Assembly (NCBI GenBank): GCA_022457155.1
Contig: JAJGOT010000163.1
Span: 702,001 to 766,000 of the forward strand
Length of the DNA stretch: 64,000 bases
Source of the DNA: Cladopsammia gracilis
Lineage: Eukaryota > Cnidaria > Anthozoa > Scleractinia > Dendrophylliidae
Reading direction: 5' to 3'
Shown here one piece after another: positions 52,881 through 64,000 of this stretch. Numbering within the stretch: the first letter of the stretch is position 1; every line of letters starts with the position of its first letter. A model generated the notes under the pieces. It had not been told where the DNA came from and did no database searches. It saw only the letters and a program-made list of their open reading frames with translations. The translations under genes and the position numbers were made by a program.

Positions 52881-53434
52881 TATGGTAAACATGTCATAGT
52901 TGTGTTGATGTTTTGGCTTATAATGATGACGGTTGAATGGAATTGCGGCAAGCCTTCAATGGCTTAAATTTTTGCGTCTTTTGCGTACTGTTACATAATG
53001 AAACTGTAATAGCAATTATTAATTGTTTTAAAATAGCACAAAAGCGAAAGTACACGGGTCAGCCAATACTACAACACGTATGCTACCGGTGCCAAGTGCA
53101 GGTTCAATCAAATTAGTTGCAACCTGTAGGTAAACGAACTTAAAATATTCACCTTTATACGGACTTCTATTTTATGAAAGGGGTCAATCCGGCAATTTTT
53201 TTTTAGTCATATGGGAAGTTTAACTTAGTCAGAGGCTGTCCTATTCAGTACATTTGATAGCTGCGTGGAGCTAATTAACACCACTCTTATACTAATCACG
53301 TTAAAAGTGACATCAAATATTCTAGATATGACTTGTTCTCAAAAGAACATGCTATTTTGCTCTGCCTTTTAAGTCGCTTAGCGAGTGACAACCGGAAATA
53401 TCGTGAAAAGAAAAATTGGTAAGAATATTCTGCT
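52881..53434. other. Unique spacer, no gene
   Basis: AT-rich; nothing recognised except, at 53,348, a copy of the palindrome end CATGCTATTTTGCTCTGCC. Confidence 0.4.
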
Positions 53435-54237
53435 CCCGGAGGGGGGGGGGGGGGGGGGACTCCTATAAGTCGTCAAGCGGAGGTGCTCGTCAGGAAAAAA
53501 AGTGAAACCCTGAAAGATATCAAAGTGGCCGTTATCAACCAGAATTTTACTTCTAAAAGATACCATTTTTTTACCAAATATGCGATGGAACAATGCGATG
53601 CGGCTAGAGTGCTGGAAATAAATAGATCTGACTATACATGGGTCGAATTCCAGCTACCATCAGAAGGAACACCGGAAGGCAATAGACCCTTCCACGGTTT
53701 TTTCAACTTCTGATATTGGCCATGTAGCGAGAATCTAACGACACTGCTGGAAAGAGCACCTCAAAATTAGTAAAATAGCCAAGTTTGCGAGTCGTATCTT
53801 GTAAAATCGCAAAGGTATAGCTTCGCGAAGTCTGGAAATTTTACAGACGTTTGTATGCTGGGGGGCAAGTTTGTGCCCCCCAGCATACAAACGTCTGTAA
53901 AATTTCTCGACTTCGCGAAGCTATATCTTTGTGATTTTACAAGATACGACTCGCAAACTTGGCTATTTTACCAATTTTGAGGTGCTCTTTCCAGCAGTGT
54001 CGTTAGAATCTCGCTACATGGCCAATATCAAAAGTTGGAAAAAACCGTGGAAGGGTCTATAGCATGCAATAGCGACTCGTCTTTCGCTATCAACACACTA
54101 AAAGATACCATTTTCTGGGAAAATGAGTTTTTTTTTTAATCATATATTCTAAAAGATACCTAGATCCCCTAATTTTAACCCCTAAAAGATACGACGAGCA
54201 CCTCCACCCAACCACGTATGCGAGTCCTCCTCCGGGG
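53435..54237. mobile_element. MITE-A copy hosting a 379-bp hairpin
   Basis: Starts CCCGGAGGGGG and ends CCTCCTCCGGGG. It is flanked by TTCTGCT on both sides (53,428-53,434; 54,238-54,244), extending to 9 bp with mismatches. It contains TCTAAAAGATACC words in the same orientation as other members. Its middle holds the hairpin at 53,682-54,060. Confidence 0.65.
53682..54060. mobile_element. Near-perfect 379-bp hairpin element
   Basis: Arms of about 186 bp starting ATAGACCCTTCCACGG and ending in the complement, with a loop of only six bases (AGTTTG) between GCTGGGGGGCA and TGCCCCCCAGC. Very few mismatches between arms. Absent from the other MITE-A copies, so it inserted into this one. No ORF. 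Confidence 0.75.
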
Positions 54238-54639
54238 TTCTGCTATACGTTGTCTACCCGGTATGATGAACAGCGAGGAGCGATTTTTTATGTCGCTTAA
54301 CGAATGTCAAAGTGAAATCTCGTGAAAAGAGTTAATTTTACGATTCGTTTAAAGTCAACTCGCTTAAAGTTAAACGAGTCAACTTTTCGCGCTCGACGAA
54401 GCTGAGAAATCTCACGCTGTATTTTTGTTCGCTTTTTGAGTTGTAATCTTTGTCTGCTTTTCCAATAGTTATTAAATATTTAGGTGTCATGATTATGCAA
54501 TAGTATGCAAGAGAGGGTAGATTTTGCTTATTCAGCTAACTAAAAATGTTTCGGTTTGATTATGCAAGAGTATGGATTTCGGTTTTGTGCTATTTTAAAA
54601 CAATTAGTCATTGCTATTACAGTTTGATTATGCAACAGT
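54238..54639. other. Spacer before LINE insertion
   Basis: No gene; includes an inverted GTTAATTTTACGATTC / AAAGTTAAACGAGTC area and repeated GATTATGCAA-AGTATG words. Confidence 0.35.
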
Positions 54640-54683
54640 ACGCAAAAGACGTAAAAATGTTCCTGATTTTGTTTATAAAAGTT

Positions 54684-56252
54684 TTTTTTTTTTTTTTTTT
54701 TTTTTTTTTATTTTATTGCTGTGTTACACTGCTCATTACATGTTTTAGCTATAACACTAATACAGTGCTTACGATACGCTTACATTTCACACTTATAACA
54801 TATTAACACTACAGACTACACTTATTTATTAATAGTACAGTTATTAATTGGTAATAAAAAAAATTAAAATTAATAACGTTCACAGAAACGCATACACACA
54901 CGTTAAATACATTCGTTAATTATGACACCTTATAGAAGATATTTTACAGTTTTCTTTCAAACTATATATCATATACATTAAATTGTCCACTTCAAAAATG
55001 TTTGTAGCTAATGAAAACACAAAGTTATTAAAAATTAACAAGTTTAGAAACATATTGATACATGGTATGGAAAAAAAAAAATAAAGAAAAGTAAATAGAC
55101 TGTTCTCGAAGGCCACCAGACTCACATAGCTGAGAAAAACTACAGATTTCTGTCGCGAATAAAGGCTCCCCACTTCCTGTTGAATTTATTTAGGGTCCCA
55201 TTTTTAAGAGCATAACGCTTCTCAACATCCAAACATAAGTGAATATTTCGAATATAAAGTTCTCGGAATGGGATAGAGTGCAGTGATTTAGACCAATATA
55301 TGTGGTATCTAGCAATAAGGAGAAAGTGGTGAAAAAGAAGGTTTGAAGTATTTTCAACTAAGCCCAAGCAAACAAGAAATGAGAAGTTTTCGGTTGAGAA
55401 GCAAGGATGGCTATAAATCCAATCTTTAACTTCGTTCCAAAAGCTGTGTACATTTGGACATTCCCAAAACAAGTGAAGAAGAGTTTCCGAATTTTTCTTG
55501 CAGAAGGAACAAAGGTCACTTTGTATAACACCAATTTTAAACAAATAACTATTGGTGGCTATTCTTCTATGAAGGAGTTTAAATTGGAAGTTTTGCAATT
55601 TTGTTTCCCGAGTACATAGAAAGGGCAAGTTATATGATTTACACCAATCTATTTTATCAAGATCATACTGTTTAGAGTCCGAGAGCCATTTGGTTTGGCT
55701 TTCAATTGGAAGTGAAGCTTTTCGTTTCACGAGTATTTTATAAGCTGATTTGCAGAATTCCGATGACATCATCAAATTTTTGGTGCCATCGTCAGAGTTC
55801 AGCGTTGGGTGGCGAGCACGGACGTTTTTCAAAACAGAAATTGCACAAACAACACTATAATATTGAAGAAAATTTGTTTTCACAGAATACTTTTTCTTAA
55901 AGGTATCAAAAGTTAAGAATTTGGAATCCTTATCAAGAAGGTGGTCGACAGTACGAATACCTGCCAAAAACCAGTTTCTATAGTAGAAGGGTTTATTGTT
56001 AATGCGTATAAGAGAGTTATACCAGATTGGCATTTGAGAAAAGTTGTTCGGTTCTTTTATAAAGCTGAGATTTGACCAGATTTCAATAAGTTCTTTAGAA
56101 AAGGGGTCCTCTAGTTGCAAAAAGGGAATGTCATCTATTTTAAGGTTACCTGTAGAGATTAGTTCGGCATTGTGCTCCGCTAAAAAGAAGTTCAAAAACA
56201 ATTTGTTCAAAAACAAATTGTTTATAAAAGTTATCAAGGAAGCATTTTAAAC
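54684..56252 (-). mobile_element. 5'-truncated non-LTR retrotransposon (LINE)
   Basis: Inserted on the minus strand: poly(T) at about 54,682-54,709 (the poly-A tail), a 3' untranslated region to 55,139, then the reverse transcriptase C-terminus to about 56,200. It is flanked by a 44-bp duplication (54,640-54,683 and 56,253-56,296) that begins ACGCAAAAGACGTAAAAATG. The 5' junction carries extra flank-like sequence (GTTTATAAAAGTTATCAAGG) that also follows the right-hand duplication, as if the reverse transcriptase switched templates at the end of insertion. Endonuclease and polymerase domains are missing. Confidence 0.8.
55140..56237 (-). pseudogene. LINE reverse transcriptase C-terminal region (zf-RVT)
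   Basis: 365 codons open to a natural stop. The region lies C-terminal to the polymerase domain. Residues about 205-270 form the zinc-binding reverse transcriptase module (zf-RVT), with RETKLQNFQFKLLHRRI leading to C243, C246, H255 and C260 in CSFCKKNSETLLHLFWEC. The first 15-20 residues come from the junction sequence, not from the LINE. There is no frameshift, which agrees with a recent insertion, but the protein cannot reverse transcribe by itself. Confidence 0.75.
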
Positions 56253-56649
56253 ACGCAAAAGACGTAAAAATGTTCCTGATTTTGTTTATAAAAGTTATCA
56301 AGGAAGCATTTTAAGAAGCATTTTATAAGCGATTTCAGCAGAATTAAAGCAGAATTATACAATACATTCTGAACAGAAAAATAAATTCAACAATTTCCCA
56401 TAAAATGTACTTCACAGATTTCTCGAATAACAACCATTTCATTATCTCAACTAGAAAATACAAAAACTTAACTTGTAATACTAATGACATGAGGTTAGGG
56501 TTAGGTAGGGTAGGCACGCAAATCTTCACTAAAAAAAAGACCGACAACCACACGTTAAATCGTTTGGCTCACGAAACCTCGCCGTGTCACTGAAAGCCTA
56601 TCTGCACTCAATTTCCTATCCTTTTTTTCCAAAATCAAAAACATGACGG

Positions 56650-58648
56650 TAAAATTAAATCAAATAAATTGCCACTTTTACATTCTATATAGTGAAACAC
56701 TTAAAGAAAACAAACTGCTCGTAGTGTAAACGAACGTTTCTGTAACAGGCTATTCTCTTCTAAAAATCACATCTTTCTTAGTTCATCCACCACCCTTAAC
56801 CCCCCCCCCCCCCCTCCCTCACTCAAAAAATATTAAGACTTTTAACAAGAATTAACTTCAAATACCAATAAAATAAAAACCAATTCATTTCTAAAATTTA
56901 AAATGATCCATTTAATCCCTAATAGTTAGGAAACAGATGACACCACAACGGCATTAGATCATTCCTTCAACAACCATACACAACTACCTAATTACTCCAT
57001 TTAACAGAAAGACAGACATCGCTAATCTAAACCGGAAAAGGTAGATATTTCGGCCCACCCACAATTAAACAAGTTTCAACAAAATATTACAGATCATACA
57101 ACATTTAATAACCAATCTTAAACAATTTGTCAATATTGCTAACCTTTACATTCAAACGCTATTTCGGACAACTCATCTCTTAAAATTGTAAATCATCTTC
57201 ATTTTCTTTCAACTTACCAATTAAACGTTATGCTTATAAAAACACAGACCTACCCATTGTTTTATCAAACATATGCTGCTTCTCAAACATTTAAAACAAT
57301 GTCTCTGAAATAGACATACAGTATTCTCAAGAATAACCAGCATCACAGCTACCCTTGGCTACAAGTATGAACGCAATAAAACTTCATCATACTTCGAACA
57401 TAAATTTGCCTTTCGCGCTCCGTCATAGTCCATCATTTCATGTGAAAGCCGACGAGAGACAGCGGCGACCACAGGACCATACTGCCGACACTTAAAGATA
57501 ACGTCTATTGACAGTTGAAAACCAAATTTTTGAAACTCCTTTTAACTCCTATTTCAGTCGCACACTACAATTGTAGAATTTTTAACCATCACAAAACCAA
57601 AATTACCAAAAATAATACCCTATTTAACGACTGACCATGACCTCAAAAACCTTAACATATCGACCCGAACATCACTATATACTGTACAAAACGAACTCCG
57701 CTCTCCCAAAGGAATGTAACTGCAACGCTCCGGTGGCCAAAACTTACGACATTCTATTCTAAATCACGTAAACCATTCTACATAAGACATTGTAAGAACG
57801 CGTTTCGATTTTTCAACAATTTCAAGTAAAATTGGATCGCTTGAAATCCATTTTGTTGCTAGACCTCTAGCTCTGAGGTCGTTGGTGCGCGTAGAAATTC
57901 GTAGCGAACAGCACATATCATGACATATAGAACACTGTACAACATTCCGCCATCACCGAAAACAATTAGGGATCGCGGCACATTGTTTCCATGTAAGTAT
58001 AATTACTTGATAACTACCGTAAGGCAAATTGCTAGTTGTAATAGAATAAACTGTGCGTTTGTTGTAAAGTCAAATGGCTAGCCTGCACAACAGACTTTAT
58101 TTTTTAATGCGTTTCAGAGCAGCGCTAAACGAGTGGCCACCGCAAAGCGGAAGGGCATCTAAGGAAAGTGGTTTTAATGATAAGATTTGACAGTGATTTG
58201 CGTTTAAAAACACAGGTGCTGTAGTGATATGATGAGTAATAATATGCGATGAATTTGACTTTCCACTGTTCGTCCTTTCGTGTGAATAAAATTATTAGTT
58301 GTTAGATCGGTAGATGATTTTTGTCGCAATGATAAGTCTTCAATTCTCTTTAAACTCTATATAATATTGGTTAGTTAGATACTTAAGGATTAGAAAACAG
58401 GTGTCGTGTGCGTCGTGCCTTCCACGAGCCATTGTAGTCCAAGTGTATCTGCTGCCTACTGTGTAGGGAGCGAGGGGGGGGGGGGGGGGGGGAGAGAGAG
58501 AGTAGTGAGTGATGTAAGAAAGATCTGATTTTTAGAACACAATCAATAGCCTGTTACAGAGATGTTCGTTTAGACTACGAGCAGTTTGTTTTCTTTCAAT
58601 GGTAAACTACATAGAGTGTAAAAATGGCAATTTATTTGATTTAATTTT
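56650..58648. mobile_element. 2-kb foldback element
   Basis: The outer arms (about 56,650-56,815 and 58,471-58,648) are imperfect inverted repeats. Left words ATTAAATCAAATAAATTGCC, ACAAACTGCTCGTAGT and TAACAGGCTATT have complements on the right, and a C tract (about 56,799-56,814) mirrors a G tract (58,473-58,491). The 1.6-kb interior is AT-rich without a recognised ORF. Target duplication not found. Confidence 0.6.
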
Positions 58649-58689
58649 GTGCTCATATTATTGGAGGGAGACATTACGGCGCTCTGAAT

Positions 58690-59110
58690 CGCCGCAACAC
58701 CGGCAAAATAAATTACGGAACACCGCATCGCCCCAAGAAAAGTCGACGAAACACCGTCACCGCAATATATCTTTTTGTCAAGTTACCATGAAAAAGGCTT
58801 AGGATTGGCGACCAGCAGAGTATTGAAGATGAACTAGACAGTATTGTACTGTTTTTTGTTACAAATTTAACATAATGGTACCTGCTTTTCAAAATTAAGT
58901 GCGAAGTAAATAACATATAGAGGCTAAATTTAGAGTCAAACAGGAAACGGCGACACCGCAGATAATTTTGTTGCACCGAACACCGCAGACTGTAAAGTGT
59001 AAACATCGCACACCGTAAAGTTTGAGATCACCGCAACACCGCAAGCTGGGATTTTATTCACCGCAACACCGCATAAAAAAATGAGCAACACCGTAACACC
59101 GCAAATCTCC
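58690..59110. repeat. Dispersed CACCGCAACACCGCA motif cluster
   Basis: The word ACACCGC, or a close variant, recurs about fifteen times in two groups (58,690-58,765 and 58,945-59,105), separated by ordinary AT-rich sequence. Copies are not evenly spaced, so this is not a simple satellite. Often two copies join as CACCGCAACACCGCA. No gene overlaps it convincingly. Confidence 0.6.
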
Positions 59111-60510
59111 AATGCCCACATCTTATTGATTTAAAAAAAAAAGAGAAGAAAATAGCGTGCAGATAGTCAGACTCTGGCGGCGTTGTATAAGTGACGTTAT
59201 TAAGAGCAGTGTAACGATATTGTTTGCATAAAGAAAAACCGCCAGTTCTGTAAGATTTATTTAGCACTTGGAAATTGTAACGATATTCTATGGTGATTTG
59301 ATAAATAATAAATCGGGTATTTGTGTTTAAATGAAGATGAATTGGTATTTAAAGAGATTACTGGACGTTCCGTGTGTGTTTATTGATTTAAAATAGTTAC
59401 ATCTTATCAACTTAGAGGCGGTCCGTCTTTATTCAAAAGCTGTTAATTCGATTTCTAGAGTTGTTACTTTAGAGAGTAATATTTGGAAAACGCGTTTAGT
59501 ATTTTGTATTACTGAAGATATGTCGAGTATAGAAAAGTTGTATTTTCATTTCATAAGTTTTTGGCGAGTTTAATACAGTGGCTCTTTTGTGGTTAGTAAT
59601 CGGAGATAGGAAGTGTTTATGGCGTGCTAATTAGAGTTAAAAGCATGTAATGCATATTTGCGATTTTACACTTTGATGACTTGTCAACAATTTTCTGTCA
59701 AAATTGTTCGGCAAAGTTATGTCGGTTGACGTCGCTTTGCGTCGTTTTATACGACTCTATACCCATCACAGCAAGAAAACAACCAAGGGACACTGACAAA
59801 TGAAATGCGCGAAAAAGGAGTCCATATAGTGAACCCGTTAAACAACAAACCTGGAAGACATCACCCGGAACCATTCTGATCTAAGAAACGCAAAAACCAC
59901 ACTCCCCTCGAAAACACTCCCCCCCCCCCCTCTCCCCCACCGCCCAGAACGCAATAAACGATCTCAGTTTCACTTTTCACAACATTAAACTAAATCGCAG
60001 CGCCACGTGCATTTTTAAAACAATGTAAGCTGTCAAATTTTATCGTTAAAAACGCTCCGCAACGGCTCAGATGACATATCTGATCCACAACTCAAATGAA
60101 ATAGCTGTTCTATATTTCAGTGAAAATATACTTTTATACAAAAATAACGGCTTCTCATACCTTTTGGTGTCTCTATTGAAATCAAGGTACTCTCGACTCT
60201 CGAATCTTCACAATTAACCAAACTCAACTTCACAAAACATATACAAACATATACATATGCATGACATGACAACAAATGAAAACCACAAAACCACACGACG
60301 GAATCTCTACAAGCCGAAAACTTAATCGCCCGCGAAGCGTATTAAATTTGGATATTCTTAGCACCAAAACATGGGTATGACATAATTGTACAAGCATCGG
60401 ACTACTAACAGTTCTCAAATGACTAAATACAGCCGTTTACTAAATTTCCCAAATTTCATAACACCCGTGCGAAACGCAAGGACACAAAAAACAATAGTGT
60501 GTGTTCGGTC
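59111..60510. other. Unique AT-rich spacer, no gene
   Basis: No gene recognised. A C tract occurs at about 59,918-59,930. Short ORFs are not supported by homology or splice context. Confidence 0.4.
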
Positions 60511-60560
60511 ACATGACTATGACGTCAGAGAAATTTTGTTGCCGCCATGTTGGAGGAGTG
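60511..60560 (+). promoter_or_regulatory. Putative promoter of the THAP gene
   Basis: A perfect CRE-type palindrome TGACGTCA (60,520-60,527) and a YY1-type GCCGCCATGTTGG (60,541-60,553) lie 80-115 bp before the start codon. Both motifs are common just around transcription starts of housekeeping genes in animals. No TATA box is evident. Confidence 0.4.
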
Positions 60561-60634
60561 AAATTGAATAAATTATATCGCGTTATAAGCACATTTGGGA
60601 AGTTGTTGATTCGAAAAGCGTAGATTCTTGCGAG

Positions 60635-62161
60635 ATGCCTTCTTTTTGCCTCGTCGTAGGCTGTTCTAACGACAAAAAGAAAAATCGGGAGCTTTGCTTT
60701 TGTCGGGTGCCGAAAATTATCACCAATCAGGGAGAAGAAACCGAGATTTTGTCCACCGAAAGGCGTACTCGATGGTTAGCCGCCATTAGTCGAGCTGACT
60801 TGACAGAAAAAATTCTGGAGAACGACCGTGTATGCGGTATTCACTTTAAATCGGGAAAGGCTGCATATCTATGGGATAGATATAACCAAGACTGGGTTCC
60901 AAGTTTGAATATGGGGCACGACAAGCGACAGGAATCCGATGAGACGAAAGAACAGCAACAGCAAAGAGCTCAAAGGATAATCGAGAGGAGAAAGCGCGAA
61001 AGGGAACAGGAAGAGCAGCAAGCTGTGAAAAGGAAAGCTGCAAAGCTGGATGAGCCTGGAGAGCAAGTCCAAGATATTAACATGGGAGATGAAGTAGAAA
61101 CTTCTGGAGAAACTGCAGAGGAAGAGATGGAAGTGGATCAAAACATTGTAAATAATCCCTCCTCGCAGACCGATCGTAAATCGTGTAGCACACAAACAGA
61201 GGAGTGTGACTACATGTTTAGAGAACAAAACGCGTGGCTTCCAAAGAAATCTACTATTTTTGAAGAGGAGTATTTTGAAGGAGATGACGAGAAAGTACGT
61301 TTTTATACAGGTTTGCCTTCATTGGAGATATTAAAGAGAGCTTTCTCCTTTGTGTCACCCGAGGTATCCAGACGTCCTCTTGTCTTGAGTAAGTTTCAAG
61401 AGTTTGTTTTAGTTCTCATAAAGTTACGTCTTAGTGTACCACATCAAGACCTTGCGTATCGCTTTAATGTTTCAAGGGCAGTAGTTTCAAAAGTAATTGT
61501 CTGCTGGTTGGTAGCTATGGATGAGACATTGTCATCATTAATTTCCTGGCCAGAACGAGAACACCTACAGAGGACAATGCCAAGGTGTTTCATGGATTCC
61601 TTTCGCCTTAAAACAAGTGTCATCATTGACTGCTTTGAAGTATTTATTGACAGACCGTCAAATCTAGTAGCAAGAGCTCTAACATTTTCAAACTACAAAC
61701 ATCATAACACTATTAAATTCTTGATTGGTATAACCCCTCAGGGTACCATTTCCTTTGTGAGCAAGGCATGGGGTGGCCGAACCTCTGACAAATTTCTCAC
61801 AGAGAACTGTGGATTCTTAAAGAACTTAGTCCCTGGAGATCTTGTCCTCGCAGACCGAGGTTTTACTGTTCAAGAGGGAGTTTGGTTTCGCCAGGCTGAA
61901 CTCAACATCCCAGCATTTACCAAGGGCAAAAATCAGCTGGATCCTGTGGATGTTGAGACAACCCGTAAAATCGCAAATGTCCGCATTCATGTGGAACGCG
62001 TCATCGGCATCCTCCGACAGAAGTACACTATCCTTCAAAGTACGCTTGCAACAGACTTTCTAATGTGCAATGAGGAGAACCGAATTCCTTTGATTGATAG
62101 GATCGTGCGAGTGTGCTCTGCCCTGGTGAACCTTTGCCCGCCTATCATACCTTTCGATTAA
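60635..62161 (+). CDS. THAP-domain DDE_Tnp_4 transposase-like protein
   Basis: A single-exon 508-residue protein, complete from ATG to stop. Residues 1-92 are a THAP zinc finger (C5, C10, C67, H70, W47 and the P89 region), a sequence-specific DNA-binding module. Residues about 100-190 are an acidic/basic coiled region ([15 protein letters not shown]). Residues about 225-300 include a helix-turn-helix ([18 protein letters not shown]). Residues about 325-500 are a DDE_Tnp_4 nuclease domain with D332 (IIDCFEVFI), D407 (LADRGF) and E454 (HVERVIG). This architecture is known from ISL2EU/Harbinger-related transposases. No terminal inverted repeats were found nearby. The intact catalytic triad means either a young autonomous copy or a co-opted host gene. 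Confidence 0.8.
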   Translation: MPSFCLVVGCSNDKKKNRELCFCRVPKIITNQGEETEILSTERRTRWLAAISRADLTEKILENDRVCGIHFKSGKAAYLWDRYNQDWVPSLNMGHDKRQESDETKEQQQQRAQRIIERRKREREQEEQQAVKRKAAKLDEPGEQVQDINMGDEVETSGETAEEEMEVDQNIVNNPSSQTDRKSCSTQTEECDYMFREQNAWLPKKSTIFEEEYFEGDDEKVRFYTGLPSLEILKRAFSFVSPEVSRRPLVLSKFQEFVLVLIKLRLSVPHQDLAYRFNVSRAVVSKVIVCWLVAMDETLSSLISWPEREHLQRTMPRCFMDSFRLKTSVIIDCFEVFIDRPSNLVARALTFSNYKHHNTIKFLIGITPQGTISFVSKAWGGRTSDKFLTENCGFLKNLVPGDLVLADRGFTVQEGVWFRQAELNIPAFTKGKNQLDPVDVETTRKIANVRIHVERVIGILRQKYTILQSTLATDFLMCNEENRIPLIDRIVRVCSALVNLCPPIIPFD

Positions 62162-62431
62162 GGAGTACAGTAACATCTTGAGAGGTTTTCTTCTTTTGGT
62201 ACTAATCTTGTAAGTTTTAATGTGTGGTTCCAGGAAATTTTCATACCTTCCCTAGGGATGTTTTTTATATTTTTAGTTTGAATCACTCAACCCTCTAGAA
62301 TTGCCCCAACATTTTTGGCCTCGAATTTTCAATGACCATTGTTGGTGTGGGTATGGATATTTTCTGAAACCACACAATATAGAGATATTGTCATTATTCT
62401 GCCTGTTGCCTTGTTTTGCAAAATTTGGCAT
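62162..62431. other. 3' flank of THAP gene
   Basis: No further gene. Ends at the TTTGGCAT target of the MITE-A copy. Confidence 0.4.
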
Positions 62432-62736
62432 CCGGGGGGTGACTCCCTTAAGAAACAGATGGGGAAGCTTGTCGTCTCGCTTAAGAGTGAAAGTTTTGGG
62501 TTTTGGTCTCACTTAGAGGAAGGAAAAAAATAAAAAAAATTTTGGCTGTTGAGGTCTCGTTTAGGGTTGCACAGGAAAAAAAAGGTGAAAAATAAATTAT
62601 ATTTTAATCATTTTGGTATCTTTCAGGGGTTACATAAAGCATGTGACACACTCTGGTACTGTAGGTCTGTTTTATGGGTTGAATTTAAAATTTTCGACGA
62701 GCATCTCCATCTGTTTTATATGGGAGTCCCCCCGGG
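62432..62736. mobile_element. MITE-A-like element near THAP gene
   Basis: Ends CCGGGGGGTGACTCCC and GGGAGTCCCCCCGGG; inner words AAACAGATGGGGAAGC and GCATCTCCATCTGTTTTAT are complementary. The flanks are TTTGGCAT (62,424-62,431) and TTTAGCAT (62,737-62,744), an 8-bp duplication with one mismatch. Shares the GACGAGCA...GGGAGTCCC end with other MITE-A copies. Confidence 0.65.
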
Positions 62737-64000
62737 TTTAGCATCAGGTGGGGAACACATATGAAACAGGCAGGGAAGCTTTTCCCGGCTAGGTTTGTAT
62801 AATTTTAAATATTTGGTCTCACCATTTTAAGTGGTAAAAAAAAAAAGCTTGAGGCATACCCAAAATTCTCCTCCAGGGGTTTGATTTTGTTTGAATTTCC
62901 AGTGAGTCAGTCTCAGTCTGTTTCATATGACCATACCCTTCCCTTACTGAAGAGCGACCCTAGATTCAACTGAAGGTATTTTACATGTTGTTTTTCATCA
63001 TTGTTTGCCAACAACCTTCATTTTGACCAAAGAGCATTAAGCAACTGCCATTGGGTGATATTAAACCAAGCGATTGTAATAATCAACAGATGGTTGGTCA
63101 AATAGTTGTCTAACCAAAATGGGTTGTTGGATTGTTCACTTTCTATCTAGCAAATGGGTGGAATGTTGGCTTTCAATGTCAGGACATAAAACCATGACTT
63201 CAGGCGGTTAAGAGTGCATGCTGACATTTGCTTTTTGCAAGAGTAAAAATCTTAGTGCAGTAAATCCACATGTAATATATATGAGCTACACACACACACA
63301 CAAACCATTCTGCATAAAATGTTTAATTATTGCATTTAGTCAAAAATGAACTTCTCACAAAGTTCAGTAAAAAGCAACTTATTTATGTAAAAAACCCAAT
63401 GGGCCTTTTGTAATCAAAGACAACTTTCTCCTTGCAATGATTACTTAAACAAGAGAAACAGGTTACAAGAATTAATAATATGATCACATGGCAAAACTGT
63501 AACTCAGTTGGGAAACTGCTATGTGCATTATGGGTCCTTAAGGGCTGAATCTTAATAATTAAGAGCCAATATAACCCATGAGGCTTTGCATACCACTGAA
63601 TTTATTGTAACACAAGGTTTGGGTGTATTCTGAGTGACTTGGCTCTTCACGAAAGAAATGACGAAAACATTTACACACTATGGCATATCTGACCACTTAA
63701 ATTTAAAGTGTGAATTTCGAACATTGTTTGAGTAAATGAAATAATGATTCTTTGTCTCCGAGGTAAACTCTATGAACTTGTGTTTAGCAAAATTTAAATA
63801 ATCTTAAACATGCATGTCTATGCCTTTAGTTACATGCAAATAGTATGCCTTATGTGGGATTATGTCACAAGCTCAAAATTCACCACCAAGGCTTGTCTAC
63901 GTGAATTGCTCTCGAGCCGCTCTGACAGGAAAGTTTCATGTTGGTATTGTCTTTAACTGTGTTGCTTTGAGAATTTGTTACATTAAATTACATTACATTA
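62737..64000. other. Unique 3' region, no gene
   Basis: AT-rich, with a short (CA)n at about 63,290-63,302 and a degraded piece related to MITE-A (AAACAGGCAGGGAAGC, 62,764-62,779; CTGTTTCATATG, 62,918). Nothing else recognised. Confidence 0.4.

Noticed and set aside
53483..53713. 76-codon frame with plausible-looking composition
   Set aside because: It lies in a MITE-A copy and runs into the hairpin; no homology.

Overview
This window is eukaryotic, AT-rich, intron- and transposon-dominated DNA with no prokaryotic signature. The repertoire (Crypton tyrosine recombinases, Ty3/gypsy pieces, THAP- and Harbinger-type transposases, very many inverted-repeat MITEs) and 72-nt leucine-rich-repeat exons point to a marine invertebrate. 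My best guess is an anthozoan cnidarian such as a stony coral; that is an inference, not a proof.

Layout. From 1 to about 47 kb the sequence is a damaged tandem array of a roughly 15-16 kb unit. Each unit contained, in order: a MITE-A copy, a degraded LRR exon, a Crypton remnant with a helicase-bearing element inside it, a GTTACTTTCGG-type MITE, an LRR exon (type A), a gypsy pol fragment, a second Crypton remnant, and another LRR exon (type B). Unit 1 spans about 1-16.3 kb. A near-identical 2 kb piece of it is pasted at 16.36-18.37 kb. Unit 2 spans about 18.4-33.3 kb, and shorter units follow to 41.6 kb and from 44.7 to 47 kb. The eight LRR exons are all on the + strand. Six have intact AG/GT(AAGT) borders, are exactly 72 nt and phase 2, so they could splice to each other; they look like part of one host gene whose ends lie outside the window or are lost.

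Comparing the paralogous units with each other exposes many younger insertions with clean boundaries. These include a gag-bearing LTR retrotransposon (34,022-39,570, TSD TTAG), a two-gene DNA transposon (41,660-44,727), and MITEs with TA, TAA, TTAA, 5-bp and 8-9-bp target duplications, some nested three deep.

The highlight is the two-gene element at 41.66-44.73 kb. Its transposase appears to carry a complete Pax-type paired domain (PAI plus RED halves) in front of a Tc1/mariner-like DDE core (DD38E spacing). A convergent second gene encodes a PB1-domain, CCHC-knuckle protein. Both lie between terminal inverted repeats of about 75 bp. This is a living-looking version of the proposed transposase ancestor of Pax genes.

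From 47 to 64 kb the sequence is mostly unique. It holds a 1.4 kb palindrome (50.9-52.3 kb), a Harbinger-like exon fragment, a 5'-truncated LINE with a 44-bp TSD (54.7-56.25 kb), a 2 kb foldback element, a stretch rich in CACCGC motifs, and one intact 508-codon THAP/DDE transposase-type gene (60,635-62,161) with a plausible promoter.
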